Assembly (NCBI GenBank): GCA_951230915.1
Contig: OX579635.1
Location: 10,230,001 to 10,294,000, forward strand
Source: Antitrichia curtipendula
Lineage: Eukaryota > Streptophyta > Bryopsida > Hypnales > Leucodontaceae
Length of the DNA stretch: 64,000 bases
Reading direction: 5' to 3'
Of the stretch, positions 12,453 to 24,970 are shown in pieces. The position numbers were made by a program, and so were the translations under genes. The notes beneath the pieces were generated by a model that had not been told where the DNA came from, did not search any database, and saw nothing but the letters and a program-made list of their open reading frames with translations. How positions within the stretch are numbered: position 1 is the stretch's first letter; the number at the start of each line of letters is the position of its first letter.

Positions 12453-14164
12453 CCTAGTTTCACACTAAACCTATGATGGGGTGGCCAAATAGGGTTAATC
12501 AGGCCTCATGGTGGGAAATACCACCCACCCACCCACTATGGGTGTGGCTTTAAATTTAAAATCATGCCACCACTCTGGCAGGTAGTGAGCCAACTACCCC
12601 ATTATGATGATTTTTTTGAAATCTTTCCCTCCAGTTTTGAGCATGTAATAGGCACCCGCTCGCATTGTCTCACTTCTTGAGCTTTGGCGGGGGGGGGTTC
12701 GCTTTGGTGTGGAGTTTCTTGTGTGACGACTCTTGAGCTTCCTGAGAATGGCAAAGGTCCTTTTCGCTTGTTTGTTGTGATTTGAGTTAGTAACTTGCTG
12801 TGATCTTGATGCTTTCTACCTCATGAACTGTTTTACTAGTTCTAGTTTTTTTGGTGTAATGGATTTGTGACATAGATAGTAATTGGCTGTAGCTGAAGAC
12901 ACCTCGTGCATCCTCACTGACTTAACATTGTTTTGTTTTGTTTTTGGGACGGGTACAGGTGAGGCTCAGCCTTCAAATCCTATTTCTCCAATTTGGAATT
13001 GGTGCAAGATTCTACGTTCAAACACATGAACTCATTTTACTTGGGTTCCTATTTCTTGTAATTGAAACTTATGAATAGACATGGATGGCACGTTTTGATA
13101 GTCTCCAGACTTGTAGTTACCCAACATTTTGTTTGGTAGTATCTAGTTTGATACTATAGTTTACCCAAAACTATATCTTATGTTGATGTAAAGTGATGTT
13201 ACTTACAAGTTAACATAAAGTTAGGTTTTGAAAAAGGTGAAGCCCTGTCTCAGGGGTGTTTCAGGGGTGTTTCAGTCTTAGTCCCTTCAACAATTGCTCA
13301 TGAATTAGTTTCCATGATTTACTTTTTTTGCCAAGTGAAGACAAGTTAGGACCTTTTGCCTTTGGGGAATGATTAAAAAACTTTTTAATCCATAGTTCCC
13401 TTCAATTAATTAAATATCCCAATTGTCAACTCCTAGCACATGTATCCACACTTATAGATTTTTATTTTTGGTTGCTCTCTAAATATCCTATGGGGTAGCA
13501 CTTTAATACCAAAATAGATTAAACATGTCGACACTATGTAATTTGGAGTGATTATGATTATTTTTCTCTCTATGGATTTTTAGCCTATTCAATTATTTTT
13601 TTAAAGTTTTGGGTACTCTTCATATATTCTATGGAGTAGCTTTTAAATACCAAAATTTATTTAATCAGGCAGGCACTATCTAATTTGGAGTGGTGATTTT
13701 TCTATAAGAATCCCCTCTATGGGTTTTTAAGCCTATTTAGTGATTTGATTTTACTATGACCTAGTTTCACATTGAATCAACTATAGGTGGTCAAATAGGA
13801 GTAAATCAGGCCTCATGGTATGGGATACCACCCACCCCACCCACTATGGGTATTGCCTTAATTTAAATTTAGTGGGCAGTTATGTCCAACTACTCCATTA
13901 TGACCTTTTTGAAATCCTTCCCTCCAAGTGCTTAGGTTTGAAATAGCCTCCCACCTGCACTGTCTCACATCTTTGTGTTTTGGCTGCGGCGGTTTGCTTC
14001 ATTGTGGTGGTGTTTTTTGTGTGACGAATCTTGGGCTTCCTGAGAATGGCAAAGGTCTCCTTACTTTGTTGATTTGTAGTTTGATTTAGAAGCTTGCCTT
14101 GACATTGATGCTCTGGACCTTTTTTACCAATTCTTGTTTTTGATATGATGGATTTGTGACATAG

Positions 14165-14184
14165 GGGTGTGAGTTTACTAGACC
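14165..14184 (+). repeat. Left terminal inverted repeat of the 16.5 kb element
   Basis: GGGTGTGAGTTTACTAGACC, immediately after the target copy ATAG. It pairs with 30656-30675. Confidence 0.75.
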
Positions 14185-15591
14185 TTTGTACTTTTTAGGT
14201 CACAAACCAAAAATGACTATATACATTTTTTTTTCTTTAACTTTATCCAAACTTTAAACATGTTTTTGAGGATTCTCTATGGTCTCATGGCAGGGTAAAT
14301 GTCTTAAGTTTATAGGGTTTGGACTAAAATCGTAATAAAACCATTGATTGAATATTCAATTTGTACTTTTTCAAACAACTACTAAGATGTCACAGTACTT
14401 CAAATAACCAAATAGTACATTATTTTTCATCTTAGAGGTTCCGTATTCTGCTGTGCATCATCTTGAAAAGACCGCTCAGGGTATTCTATCCAAATTTGCC
14501 TTCCAATTTTAAATTGAATACCTGGTGTGGCCAGGAATTCTGAATTATGGCTAGATATTTTGACATGAGATAACTTTGTAGAAAATTTTGCTCTGTTTAG
14601 AATTTTTAGATATCCTGAACGTTCACCTCTTTTTCTAGAATGGCTTCCTTTTAGAATTTTCTATCTCACTTTTGTAATGATTAAAAAATTGTTGCAAATC
14701 CGTGCTCATTTGTATCGGAGCAGAGTGTTTAGTGTACATAAAGTATTTTGTATATAGATTCCCTCGTTAATGAAGCCGCCATATATTTCGGTTTTTCTAT
14801 TTGTAGTGACCGCCAAGCCCTGATCCATTGCGCCAAGTTGATTCTTCTCAATCAGCCACGTCGAGTCGTCTCTCTCAGTTAACTCAATCTTCCTCGCGGA
14901 AAAAGATTCTTTGCATGGTTGCTGAATTTTGATCGGTCCACCTTCCACCTATCGATTTTCTTGCTCTCACTCTCCTGCTACATGTCCGTTGAATCATAGC
15001 ATTATCTGTTTTGTTGATTTCGTGTCCGTTACCCTACTGTCTTTGCCATGTTTCATGTCTGTTGAGTACCAACGTTCATTTTTTGCCTGTTCTATGTCGT
15101 TTTAGTTCACGGCGTTTCATATTTTAACGTGGATCTTGCCTTCAAGAGAAAAATTGCTTTCCTGTTGCTGTCATTTCTATTGCTAAACCGTGAAGTTTGC
15201 GTTGACGTGAATTGTTTTCTTTTTGCCAATGTGTTCTCTGTCAAAATTTTGCCATATTCGGAGTCTATGTCAAGGTAAATTGCTTCTCTGTTCCCGTCGT
15301 GTATTTCTCCATGTTTTTATTGAATGAACAACGTTGTTTATGTAGCAGAATTTATATTGAAGTACAACGCTCTTTTCAGTTGCATGACTTGGTTTTCTTG
15401 TTGGTTGTGTATTCATGTTCTATTTGTCACTTAATTAGTTTCATCTACACTTTGTATTCACAACCTTCTTATGCTGCTTGAATTTGTGTTGCAGAGCCCG
15501 TCCATTGGAGATTCATGAGCCCATACCTTCCTGTGATATTGTTTCAAGTTGTCTGTTGTTGCCTGTACGGTGGTCATATAGATTCCAAAGA
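14185..15591 (+). other. Leader region upstream of the transposase gene
   Basis: AT-rich with several GTAC-core motifs. A TATATAG motif near 14753 and pyrimidine-rich sequence downstream could be the promoter and leader of the transposase transcript. I see no convincing coding region. Confidence 0.35.
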
Positions 15592-18500
15592 ATGTCTACA
15601 TCAAGGTCTCCTTTTGTTCAGAAATTAATTACATCCTTCTTTCCTGCAATTGAGACGGAGTTTGAGATATCGTCTGTTCCAGTCCAACAACTAATTACTA
15701 CATATTTTCCTGCAAACGAAATATATCGTGAGATTCATTTGGTCCCAACCACTCAGCTGGGCTCCATTTGCTTATCAACTGAGGCAGGGCCCGCTCGTTC
15801 GCAGTGGACTAGTGATTCTGGATATGTGTCAGAAACTCCATTGTCCAAGCAAGGGAAGAATGAATTCTATTGGGGCCAGTGCAATAGCATAGATGAATCT
15901 CCTCCCCATGTAGTTATCACTAGTACAATGTCTTCTTCTTGCGACAGTGCGGTCAGTTCAAGCTCTCATTTATTGTCTAACTTGAGGACTTACCCTGCTC
16001 GCAATTGTAGATCGATCATGTTTTGAAAGGACCAAGAGTTGTCCTTACAAGTTCTAGATACTTTCAAAAGAGTTTTGCAATGGGTAATGCTGCCCAAAGA
16101 AAACGTGCAAGGAATGGTTGCATTAGACCTGGTCCAGCAGATAGAGTTGCCCAGGCTCGTATGCATGAAGAGGTTCTAACCGCAGCTATAGAAAATGCAA
16201 GAGAGAGGAAGGCGCGTCAAAGAACACGTAACAAGGAGAGTTTACAAGGGACCCTACTTTTAGCGGTAGCGCCTCCTGATCGTGACGTGAATGATCACTT
16301 ACCAATGAGAGAAGTGCATCGGAGATCACTACGTTTATCTCAATTTGTACTTGATGAATTGTGAAGCTGTCCAGGTCCTAGTAGTAGGAGAGATGTCATG
16401 GAGAAATTCTTGCGCCATGATACTATAGGCCCTTTGCTTCCTATGTACTATCCTAGGCACAGGAAGCAAAGGTAATTCATTCATTCTTTTGTAACTTCAA
16501 GCATGAATTGCAATTGGTAAAAGTTGCAAATTCCAATGAATTTTTAGCAAGGAAAAGTGCTCTTTTAGATGCTGCCGTAAGTTTGGGGACTGATGGGGTC
16601 AGAGCTTTGTCACGAGTTCTAGATACAACAACCAAGAGTATTAACTTGGCTTTGACAAGAAGGGTTGTTGCAAACGATGTTCAAGATATTGTGCCAAGAT
16701 TACGATTGCATAGACTTCAAAGAGCAGGATTGTCTGATTACGTCAAGAATTGTATCAATGTCTGGTGGAATGGTCAAACTAAGGTGTCACCAAACAAAAA
16801 GGATGTTATCAGGCACAAGGTGGGCCGTGCACAATGGGTGGAGCCTCATCCTACACACTACCTTTATGAAACTCAGGTATGGTTCTTTTTTGAAGTTTTG
16901 TTCTAGTTTTGAGATTATTTAATTCTTGAATCCATAGCTTTGAGTACAAATATCATGAAGTTCATAAGATAGGAATGCCTTTGAAATGTAAAATATATGC
17001 ATGTCCTAATAAAATAATTCTAGGTGACTTGATGCTTATCTAGTGCCTTTCATTCATTGTTATGATTACATAAAGCACTTACAGTAGTCTTTCATGGACT
17101 TGTTGATGACAAACTCCGGTGTAGCACATACTGTGAAGTTGGAAACAATTATAATACTAATTTGTTCATTTAGTACTTAATGCTTTCCAATAGTTGTACT
17201 ATTGTACCCAAGAGAATTTACATATGTCCTTATCTGAATAATCAAGTCACTAACAATATTTTGTAGTAGAAGTAAAATACAATTACCAGATTTCAATAAT
17301 TATGTTTAGTAGAAGTAATACTACTAGGTCCCTTTAAATATTGATATTCATTGTTACCACTACTCTTTGTATTTTAAAAGAGGCAATGATCTATTCTCAT
17401 TGTACATTTTTGTACAAAATATAACATTTTGATTGTTTCAACATAATCCAAAGTACAAACCTCGGATCTAAGTATATCTCTGTTATACATAAAGTACAAT
17501 TTTACATAACCTTGTATTCTAACAATTTTTTAGATACTTTTTGTACATGGAACTTCTTAGTATGTACATTGTTCAGTCCTGGGTCTAGTATATTTAGATA
17601 CAAATAGTGTTTTTAGCTATTCTAGGTGTGACTACAGTACAATTATCATGTCACACTAACTATTTTGTGATACAAATATTAGAAATTTATACTTTTTGTA
17701 CAATGATAATTATGAAGTTACTTTAATTGTAAGTTCACTCTATATTCTTTCTATAGAACAAATTTTTCAGAACGTCATAAACACATATTGCATTCCTAAG
17801 GGTGCTATGACTTCATTCAGTTATTTTCACCATGCTAGCTTTCTAACTTTTCTCTGTCAACTTTTTCACTTCAATTTACTAGTTTTCTAACTGCCTTTTG
17901 TTTGTGGTGGTTTTCTCTGTTTTGCAGACCTATTTTTTCGTGCGTTTCAAAGAAGCTCATCCTGAGTGTAATGTGCGGTAGAGGGCATTCGAAAGGTTAA
18001 AACCTTGGTGGGTCAGGAAATTGAAAGAGAGGAACACTTGTTGCTGTATTTACCATGTGGAAATGGATTTTATGAAAACTGCTTTAAATAACCTAAGGGA
18101 TAGAGTGAGGGTTTTGCATGCATCTACAAATTGTAGTTGTGGCTGTTTAGTTTGCTCAGGCAATGGGAAGGGAGGTACAAAGGGTGGTTGCCATGCTCAC
18201 GATAATGTTTACAAGCGCATGACTTTAATGTGGGAAGCTTGTGTTTGTCCTAAGGGTGAGTATGACTTATGGCATAGACTAGATTGCTTGATAAGAGACT
18301 GTACTAATTGTGGATTTCATCTACTAACCTTTTGTGACCAGGAGTTATGTCATTCTTCTTCATTTACTTTGAAATGGAAGTGCTTTGAGTACTACCAAAT
18401 AGGAGTGGATGCAAATACAGGGAAGGTTAAGAAACGATTGAAGGAGGCTTTCAAAGACACTCCAGTATATGTGTTCTTACCATATATGGAGAAGACGGTG

Positions 18501-19799
18501 ACAACATTCATTACACACAATTTCAGAGCTAGATGGCAAGATGAGCAATGCCAACTAATGATGACCAACATACCTGAGGGAGTAATTGTTTCTCACATTG
18601 ATTTTGCTGAAAATTATTCGTTTGCTATTCAGAATGAAGTGCAAAGTTTGTACTACTTTAGCACTTCTGTCACAATACTGGTTCACATTACCATGTGGAA
18701 GGAGGGAAATGACATTTTCAAGCAAACACACTTTTACATTTTAGATGATAAAATCCATGATTCATCTTTTGTGCAGCATTGTTTATTATTACATTGGGAT
18801 TGGTTGTTAGATTCTGGTTTTACACCTTCAGAGCATTGGGTATTTAGCGATGGTTGCAGTGCACAATTTAAGTGTACCACTGCTATGTTCTTTGTTGCTA
18901 AATACCCAATGCTAACTGGAGGTTGTCTTATGAGATGGAATTACTTTGAATCTGCACATGGAAAAGGGGAGTGGAATGGTGCAGGAGCTATAGTGAAGAG
19001 AGCGTTAGCAGCGGAGCAAATTGAAAATCTGCTTCGACCCTTACAAAATGCTACACAAGTGGTTCAATTTTTGGAGGAAAAATACACAAACCGGGTTCCT
19101 AGTTCCTATCATCAATCAACTACCTCTACTCTGTCTAGAGTATTTTGGGACATTGCCGAAGGAGAAGTTAATCATGATGACACTAGTTTAAGATGTAACA
19201 CTATTCCTGGTTCCAAAAGTCTACACTCTATCATAGGATTCTCTACCACAGATCCTTGTCTTCTCAAAACTCGTGCATTATCTTGCTTTTGTATTGCTTG
19301 TGTTGATGGTGACTGGGGTAACTGTGAAAAAGTATCACATGTGCAGGATTGGCGAGTGCAGAAGCTAGTACCCGTCAACGCCTACTCAGTTGCGGAACAA
19401 GTCGAGGAGATGGACAATGTCGAGAATTGGTTGCATGATGGAGTGTCGGTGACGATTGGCGACATGGTAGAAGTTGGAGACAACTTCATGGTCCCTGCAG
19501 AGGACGATAACGAAGACGGTGTTGAGTTCTACATTCTTCAATGCGAAAAGACCAAATTTTTACTGGAAGAGCCTCTGTCTTGTCCATGGGGAGGGATTTT
19601 CATGGCAGGGGATGCTGTTATCTAGGGTAAATACTATAAAAAATTTGGACGCTTAGAGAACACATATGTATTTTGTAGTAGGGCAGTGGATGCACATGTT
19701 GATGCTCATTTAGTTTGTGCTTGTAAATTTCCTATGACTCTTGCATCACACAGGATGAAAGGTATCCAGGTTTATAAGTTATCAGCTGAATCGCAATGA
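15592..19799 (+). CDS. DDE-type transposase of the 16.5 kb element (multi-exon, in-frame stops)
   Basis: The proposed start is ATG 15592 (MSTSRSPFVQKLITSFFPA). Coding blocks follow at 15592-16020, 16023-16471, 16502-16876 and 17928-19799; the last join, across a 1051-bp intron, is phase 0. The main exon has a cysteine-rich region (CCCIYH, CSCGCLVC, CVCPKGEYDLWH, CTNCGFHLL). A likely catalytic core follows: HIDFAENYS (Asp 18600), FSDGCSAQFK (Asp 18849) and FESAHGKGEWNG (Glu 18948), a D-x82-D-x32-E spacing typical of DDE transposases. In-frame stops: TGA 16362, TAG 17979 and TAG 19623. After the last TAG, 57 sensible codons (GKYYKKFGRLENTYVF..) run to TGA 19797, so the natural end is probably there. 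The frame between the first two blocks is not resolved. Confidence 0.65.
16877..17927 (+). other. Large GTAC-rich intron of the transposase gene
   Basis: GT donor at 16877 and TTTTGCAG acceptor ending at 17927. It is AT-rich, without coding potential, and holds about 12 GTAC-core motifs, several-fold above expectation for its composition. Confidence 0.65.
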
Positions 19800-21033
19800 A
19801 TGTGTGAAGATGCATTATGGGAATGGTGGGCCTTTAATAATGTTTAGAGTTTTACTAGTCTAGGATGTCTGATTCATAGGTTTGTAAAATATTTGTATGC
19901 TACCAAGTATCATTGGATACTAATTATGTTATTTGTACTTTGACCAGAGTATTTTTGGATACTTCAAATACAGCTTCAGACAGTTTTAAGTGGGATAATC
20001 ATGTGACGTTTGTGGGCTAGTATTATCAAATTATATATGCATTATAGCATTCACTTGAGCAGACAATTTAGCTCTTAATATTCTACTTTAATTTTATTTT
20101 TAGTACTATTGCCTCTAATACCTTTTGTTGCCATTTAGCTGTGGATAATTTTCATTAGTAGTGCTCTTATCTTTGATACACTTAGTTGCGGCAACTCTCA
20201 GTCTGTTATAGTAGCTTTGGTTGGGATTCTAATGTATGTATTGAATCAACTAGCTCAATAGTTTAAAATTGTGATGCTGTTGTTTTCCAATTAATCTACA
20301 TTGCATTGGTTTAGGGTTCTAGGATATGTGAGATATGGAATTATAAAAAGACATAAGGAATGGTTCCGTTTGATTTCTGTTTCACAAAGTTGAAAACTCC
20401 TGGCCAAATGTGAATATTGACACTACCGTTGATTTTTTATCTTATTCTTACAATTGCTTTCAATACTTGTTGCTAGTTCTCTTATACATTGATTCAAGTA
20501 CTAGCAACATAAAAAATGGTTGCATGAAAGCCGTATTTCATACGTTTTATTATAGTGTACAAAGTGTACACTATGTACATTGAATGTAATGGCCCAAAAT
20601 TTTATAGTCATATTACTGTTGCTTTTCAGTTCATCCTAATTGCTTCGGTAGCTAGTTCTTGGACCTTAGAGGCCTTAATTCTTGTACAAAAAACGTGAGA
20701 ACTGGTTGCACGCAACTTGAAAATCAAATTCTGGTAATTGTTTAATTCACATAGTTCAATATCATTGACTTTGCCTAGACTTTGTATTGACAATGTTATG
20801 GCTTCTCATATTAGTTACTCTCTCAAAGACTTTGATTAACTGTTATTGGACCCTTACTTGCACTCATTTTCAAGTTACCTTAGATGGTACAGAGTAGAAG
20901 ACTAATAATCACTGAAGTAAAGGAAAATTCAAAACACATGCATTACAATACATGTCTTTTAAAATACAACTTATCAAACACAATTTAGTCAATTGAAAAT
21001 TATGCTACACATATTATGACCTTCATGTTGTTA
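19800..21033. other. Intergenic region between convergent genes
   Basis: AT-rich sequence between the 3' ends of the transposase gene (plus) and the SET gene (minus). No ORF of note. A cluster of three GTAC motifs lies at 20555-20580. Confidence 0.6.
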
Positions 21034-21992
21034 TCAAATGGAATTTGACAACTGATCTCTACAAAACATGCTCCCACACTTACAAGAGAAACACGGCATT
21101 GTTGAGTCACAATCTTCAAAGTCAATTCCATAATCCCAAGTTAACGCCTCCTTCGCCTCAATCATTCGATTTGTGAAAAATGCAACATGGTAAAAGCTTT
21201 TACCGGCATTCTCTATCTTCACAGGCACATCAATCAAGTTAGCATCCCCACACCTGCAAAAGATACATAAATTACTGATTAGAAAACTGAAATGCATTCA
21301 TGCACTTGCTTACCACTAGATAGAACATGGTAAATGACAAACCTGTGGTTCACAAATCTTGCAACGTTGCCATAGTGAGTGGCATCCAAGCAGAAGGCTG
21401 TCTCGTCATTTGCTTTCCGCTCAGTGGCCCAGTCAGCATCAAGTTGCAAACTGTATGAGGGACCATCACAGACTACAAGGTTCCTAATTGCCATCTCTGA
21501 ATTTGTCAAAACCTCTCCAGTCAACTCAAAAACAAATGCACCTTTGGGGATTGACTGAATAGCTCGAATCCCCCATCCAGTATGCATTGTATGGTACACT
21601 TCTACCAAATATTTCATCCCCTGTTGAACCACACGGTTACCACATTTACTGTGACAGGGGCATTTTAAATTCCACTCCCTAATGAAACCCCTACTAGCAT
21701 TACCAATCTTTGACAAAAACTTATTTTTCAACAACCCACCTAGATTGTATGCGAATTCACCACCGGTGGCCTTTGCACACTGACAAGGAACTGCTGCTGT
21801 TAGACAATCTCCTGAGACACAAGAACAACACTCACTTTTCCTTAACCCAACAATAGAGGTATGTATATAAGCATTATTATGAACTACACTAGCAGCTATA
21901 TACTTGAAAGGTGTCAATTCTGATTCATTAGGTACTACACGGATTGGAATTGCCTCCAAGCCTCTAGACAAGTCTTCAGCATTGTATGGAGC
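21034..21992 (-). CDS. SUVR1/2/4-class SET domain (histone H3K9 methyltransferase-like)
   Basis: Two exons, 21992-21343 and 21253-21034, are separated by an 89-bp GT..AG intron that splits the Arg codon of FVNHR|CGDANLID exactly. Pre-SET: CCSCVSGDCL..PCQCAKATGGEFAYNLGGLL and KCPCHSKCGNRVVQQG. SET: GWGIRAIQSIPKGAFVFEL, LQLDADW, CLDATHYGNVARFVNHR, YHVAFFTNRMIEAKE and LTWDYGIDFED. Post-SET: CFSCKCGSMFCRD. Known plant SUVR proteins have the same series and transfer methyl groups to histone H3 lysine 9. The NHR-containing pocket, the WDYG tyrosine and the Zn ligands are retained, so this part looks catalytically competent. The 5' edge at 21992 follows an AG acceptor (CTCTATAG), so more exons lie upstream, probably the minus-strand blocks at 22.3-26.8 kb. 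Confidence in the domain is high; in the full gene model, moderate. Confidence 0.9.
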
Positions 21993-22259
21993 CTATAGAG
22001 AAAAAACCATCAAACCACATTAGAATGTAGAAACTACAAACTACATAAGTTAGCTCTTGTAAAACAAAGTGTCTATTTCAGTAGCCTCCACTACGAAGGT
22101 AAGATACATTTTTTCCTAGGCTACATGATACTTGGCTACATGATACTTGGCTAATTGAGACCAAGATTGCAAACGGAAATAACTTACTATAACCAAAACT
22201 ATGAATGCAAATAAATACTAGAACCTATACTCAGAACAACAAAACAATTGCCCAAGTAT

Positions 22260-23969
22260 CTACGACCGTCTACGCTTCTTCAACAAGGTTTTGTCTACTT
22301 GCATAGACAATGTTAACTGTCCTTGCTGCGATCTTGTATTTCTCCTGCCCGGAGGTGAAAAAACTTTGGTGGAATCATCCGGATGGCATGCTGCCTCCAC
22401 ACCCTCATCTTCTATCCCAGATGCTATGATCCTCAAATCTGTGAAGGGACTAGGTTCTGAACCTACAAGGTTCTCCACAACAGTTTGGGTTCTCTCACCC
22501 TCAACTAAAACTTTGTGCCTCTTCTTCCCCTCCTTCTTCTCCTTTTTTCATTTCTTTTGAGAGTACCGTCCTTCACCGTGTCTTCCTCCTGTTCCTCCTT
22601 CTGTTCTTCTGATGCTGCAAATTGCCCCTTCCGAAAAACAACCTTGAACCCCGTGCTCAAATCACTAATTCCGCCACCCCCAACATGTTTGTTACCTCCA
22701 CCTTTAACATGTGCAGAAGATTCCTTAACCAACACCTCCCCTTCCTCACAAACCACTTCATCTAAACCCCTCATCATCTTGGAATCTTTGTCAGTAATTC
22801 CCTTCCCCTTCCCAAAAATTATCTCACAGCTTGCCTTGCCTCCTTGCGCATGTAAAGAGACTTGCTCATCAAGCTGAGCACTGTAGTGTAGGGGTGGTAG
22901 GGGCAGTGGTTGCATGGGTTCTTCAGAAGACCCTTTGCAAATGCCAACCACTTCTTCTACTTCGACAAAGTGAGCCTCCTCTCCCTCTGTGCAGTTGAAG
23001 GTGTCAGCCACCTCTTCCACTACGTGGAGGCATGGGTTAGTTGCCTTCTCCATGTTGCCGATGCAGGTGTTAGCATGTGCTCCCGCTTTGATGGTGTGAG
23101 CCCCTTCTCCCATTTGCTGTACACGGGTGTCAGACCCCACTTGAACCTTGTGAATAGCAGCCCCATCTCCCAATTCGTGGATGCTAATCTTCTCTCCCAC
23201 GTTGTGAATGTCAATCTTGTCTCCCACTTCCTGGATGTCATCCTCCTCTCCTACACGCAATGTCTGACCAACACCCCCACTGCCTTTAGACATTACAGGA
23301 ATAGTGTCTCCATCAACCCCTGCCAACCATTTGCTTGCATCATTCCGTAAAGACTCTTCTTCCTTCTCGCTGAACCCCTAAATTTCTCCAAGCGGATTTG
23401 CCAGGTGAGCGCCTTCTCTGGAAATCTGCTAAGAAGACAAAAAACATATTAGCCTTGAAATTAAAGACTACACATGCTGATATGGATGGAATGACACTAT
23501 TTTTGGGGAAAAAATTTACATACCTGGCAATCCACTTCCTCATCACCTAATGGCAATCCATTAACATTGCTATCACTGCTCTTATTCTGAGATTTTGAAT
23601 TTGAGACAGTGGTACCGGAGCTAGATGGCAAATTCATCACCTTCACTGCAAGCCCATTTTCGCTTGATTCTGACTCTGAGTTGAATTCTGTCTCTGTCTC
23701 CTTGTCGCTTGTAGTCACTAGTTTTTTAGCCTTCTTCTTCCTCTTTCTCGCATTCAATTTCAAAGCCGGACTATCAACTTCACCCCAAACTCTCTTGTTT
23801 GAATTTTCTACATCATTGGCCTCTTTTGGTGCAATGTCCTCCTCAGCAACTTTAGACAATCTAGAACCTCCCCAATGAATAGTCTTGGGTGAATTAATAG
23901 CATGGCTAGTTGCTCCTTCTGTGAAATTAGCTGGAGAGTTTGCAGGATGAGCAAACTTCTGGCAAGAAA
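22260..23969 (-). CDS. Acidic low-complexity linker exons upstream of the SET exons
   Basis: Exon 23969-23524 ends ..GDEEVDCQ at a GTATGT donor. A 98-bp intron joins it in phase 0 to an exon starting at 23425 (ISREGAHLANPLGEI). That frame meets a TAG at 23378 and continues GFSEKEEESLRNDASKWLAGVDGD. The exon then shows short repeats of the type (D/E)-x-I-x-(E/N)-(V/L)-G-(D/E). A poly-A tract near 22545 shifts the frame, after which VLVEGERTQTVVENLVGSEPSPF continues to TAG 22260. The content is hydrophilic with no catalytic domain. Orientation and in-frame joins suggest it bridges the RING-like exon and the SET exons. The splice to 21992 is not certain; CAA|GTAGAC near 22300 would be in phase. 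Confidence 0.5.
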
Positions 23970-24970
23970 CTGCACAACAAGCACCGCAATGCAATCAATA
24001 TGCTGAAATCAACAACCACCATGTCTCTCCAAAAGGGAACACTTATCCATAATTACATACATCAAAAAGTATGACAACTAAATTATGCAGACTGAATTTT
24101 ATTTGTAAAGGAAGCCAAACAAAAATATAGATTTCGAAACAATAATTAATATTGTACTTTATCAGTACTAATTTACAAATACACTATGTAATCTTGAATA
24201 CAAAGTGAAAATTAAGTATCAACTTTACAAAGAAATGAGTATAACAAAAAACGCAAGTACTTAAAAGAAAAAATGTAGTTCTGGCCAATATAGACTTGAT
24301 ACAAATTCAAAGAACAAGTACTTTAGAACAAAATATGAGTACTATTTAATATTTTGCTTTTGTATACTATATAAATATACATATGAATAGTTAAAAATGG
24401 GTACAATAAGTATAGTTGATGTGAATTAGTACTCTATAAATGGGGTACAAATAACAGCACTCTACTTCAAAACAATAAGCTTGTGAATTAGCAATTCAAT
24501 TTTCCCAGTGTTAGAGATAATAAGTACAAATCATTGTACTTATATTTGTTTATTGTATTTTTGTATAAACACACTATGTAAATTCTAATTGGCGTTCCCT
24601 TTTGTACGTTTTCATACATCCTTTAAGGTACAAACTGATATTAAAAAAACAGCACTACGTTGTCAGTTACTCTTTTGTAATAACTATTGTATCTGTTAGT
24701 GCATTTTTAAATAACAACTTTGCTAGTTCAATACTATAGAGAGCGTTTGAATAATACAGCAACAAAAGTGTCATGGTCAACCATATATCCTACACATAAA
24801 ATAATGGACTTGTAATTGTACTATACAAACCTTCAAGAACCCTTAACAAAAAATATAGACGTGTGGGTTATACTAAGATTTACAAACCTTCAAGAACCCT
24901 TAACAACAACAACTATAGAGGTGTGCGTTATAATAAGATTTGAAAGTTAAAAAATAGAGAAGCGTCTTAC
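23970..24970 (-). other. GTAC-rich intron of the minus-strand cargo gene
   Basis: Donor GTAAG at 24970, acceptor TGTGCAG ending at 23970. The join completes an ATT codon and keeps one frame (KCPPA|ISCQKFAHP). AT-rich and non-coding, with about 13 GTAC-core motifs in 24120-24830. Confidence 0.6.
24825..24938. repeat. 57-bp tandem duplication
   Basis: ACAAACCTTCAAGAACCCTT starts at 24825 and again at 24882, and the following 35 bp are similar. It lies inside the intron. Confidence 0.85.

Larger units (their letters stand above)
7190..14164. repeat. Tandem array of a ~1.2-1.3 kb non-coding unit (interrupted)
   Basis: The same long block recurs: ...CACCCACCC..CACTATGGGT..., ACACCTCGTGCATCCTCACT, GGGACGGGCACAGGTGAGGC, and TTTCAGGGGTGTTTCAGTC followed by an AT-rich tail. 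The landmark GGGACGGG(C/T)ACAGGTGAGG is at about 8253, 12947 and 30751. Removing the two insertions gives spacings of about 1220 and 1290 bp. The first unit is incomplete (7190-7800). The unit starting near 13760 stops at 14164 and resumes at 30676. No long conserved ORF is visible, so this is probably a satellite or a degenerate element array. Confidence 0.85.

Noticed and set aside
14706..14948. Minus-strand 80-codon ORF near the left end of the 16.5 kb element
   Set aside because: No domain, and it overlaps the likely leader of the plus-strand transposase gene.
15592..19799. Assignment of the transposase to the KDZ or Sola superfamily
   Set aside because: The Cys-rich front and 4-bp duplication hint at such groups, but I cannot confirm the diagnostic motifs without a profile search, so the superfamily is left open.
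22515..23350. Plus-strand ORFs of 120 and 146 codons
   Set aside because: Antisense shadows of the acidic minus-strand exon; the minus frame has splice-compatible joins and a better residue pattern.
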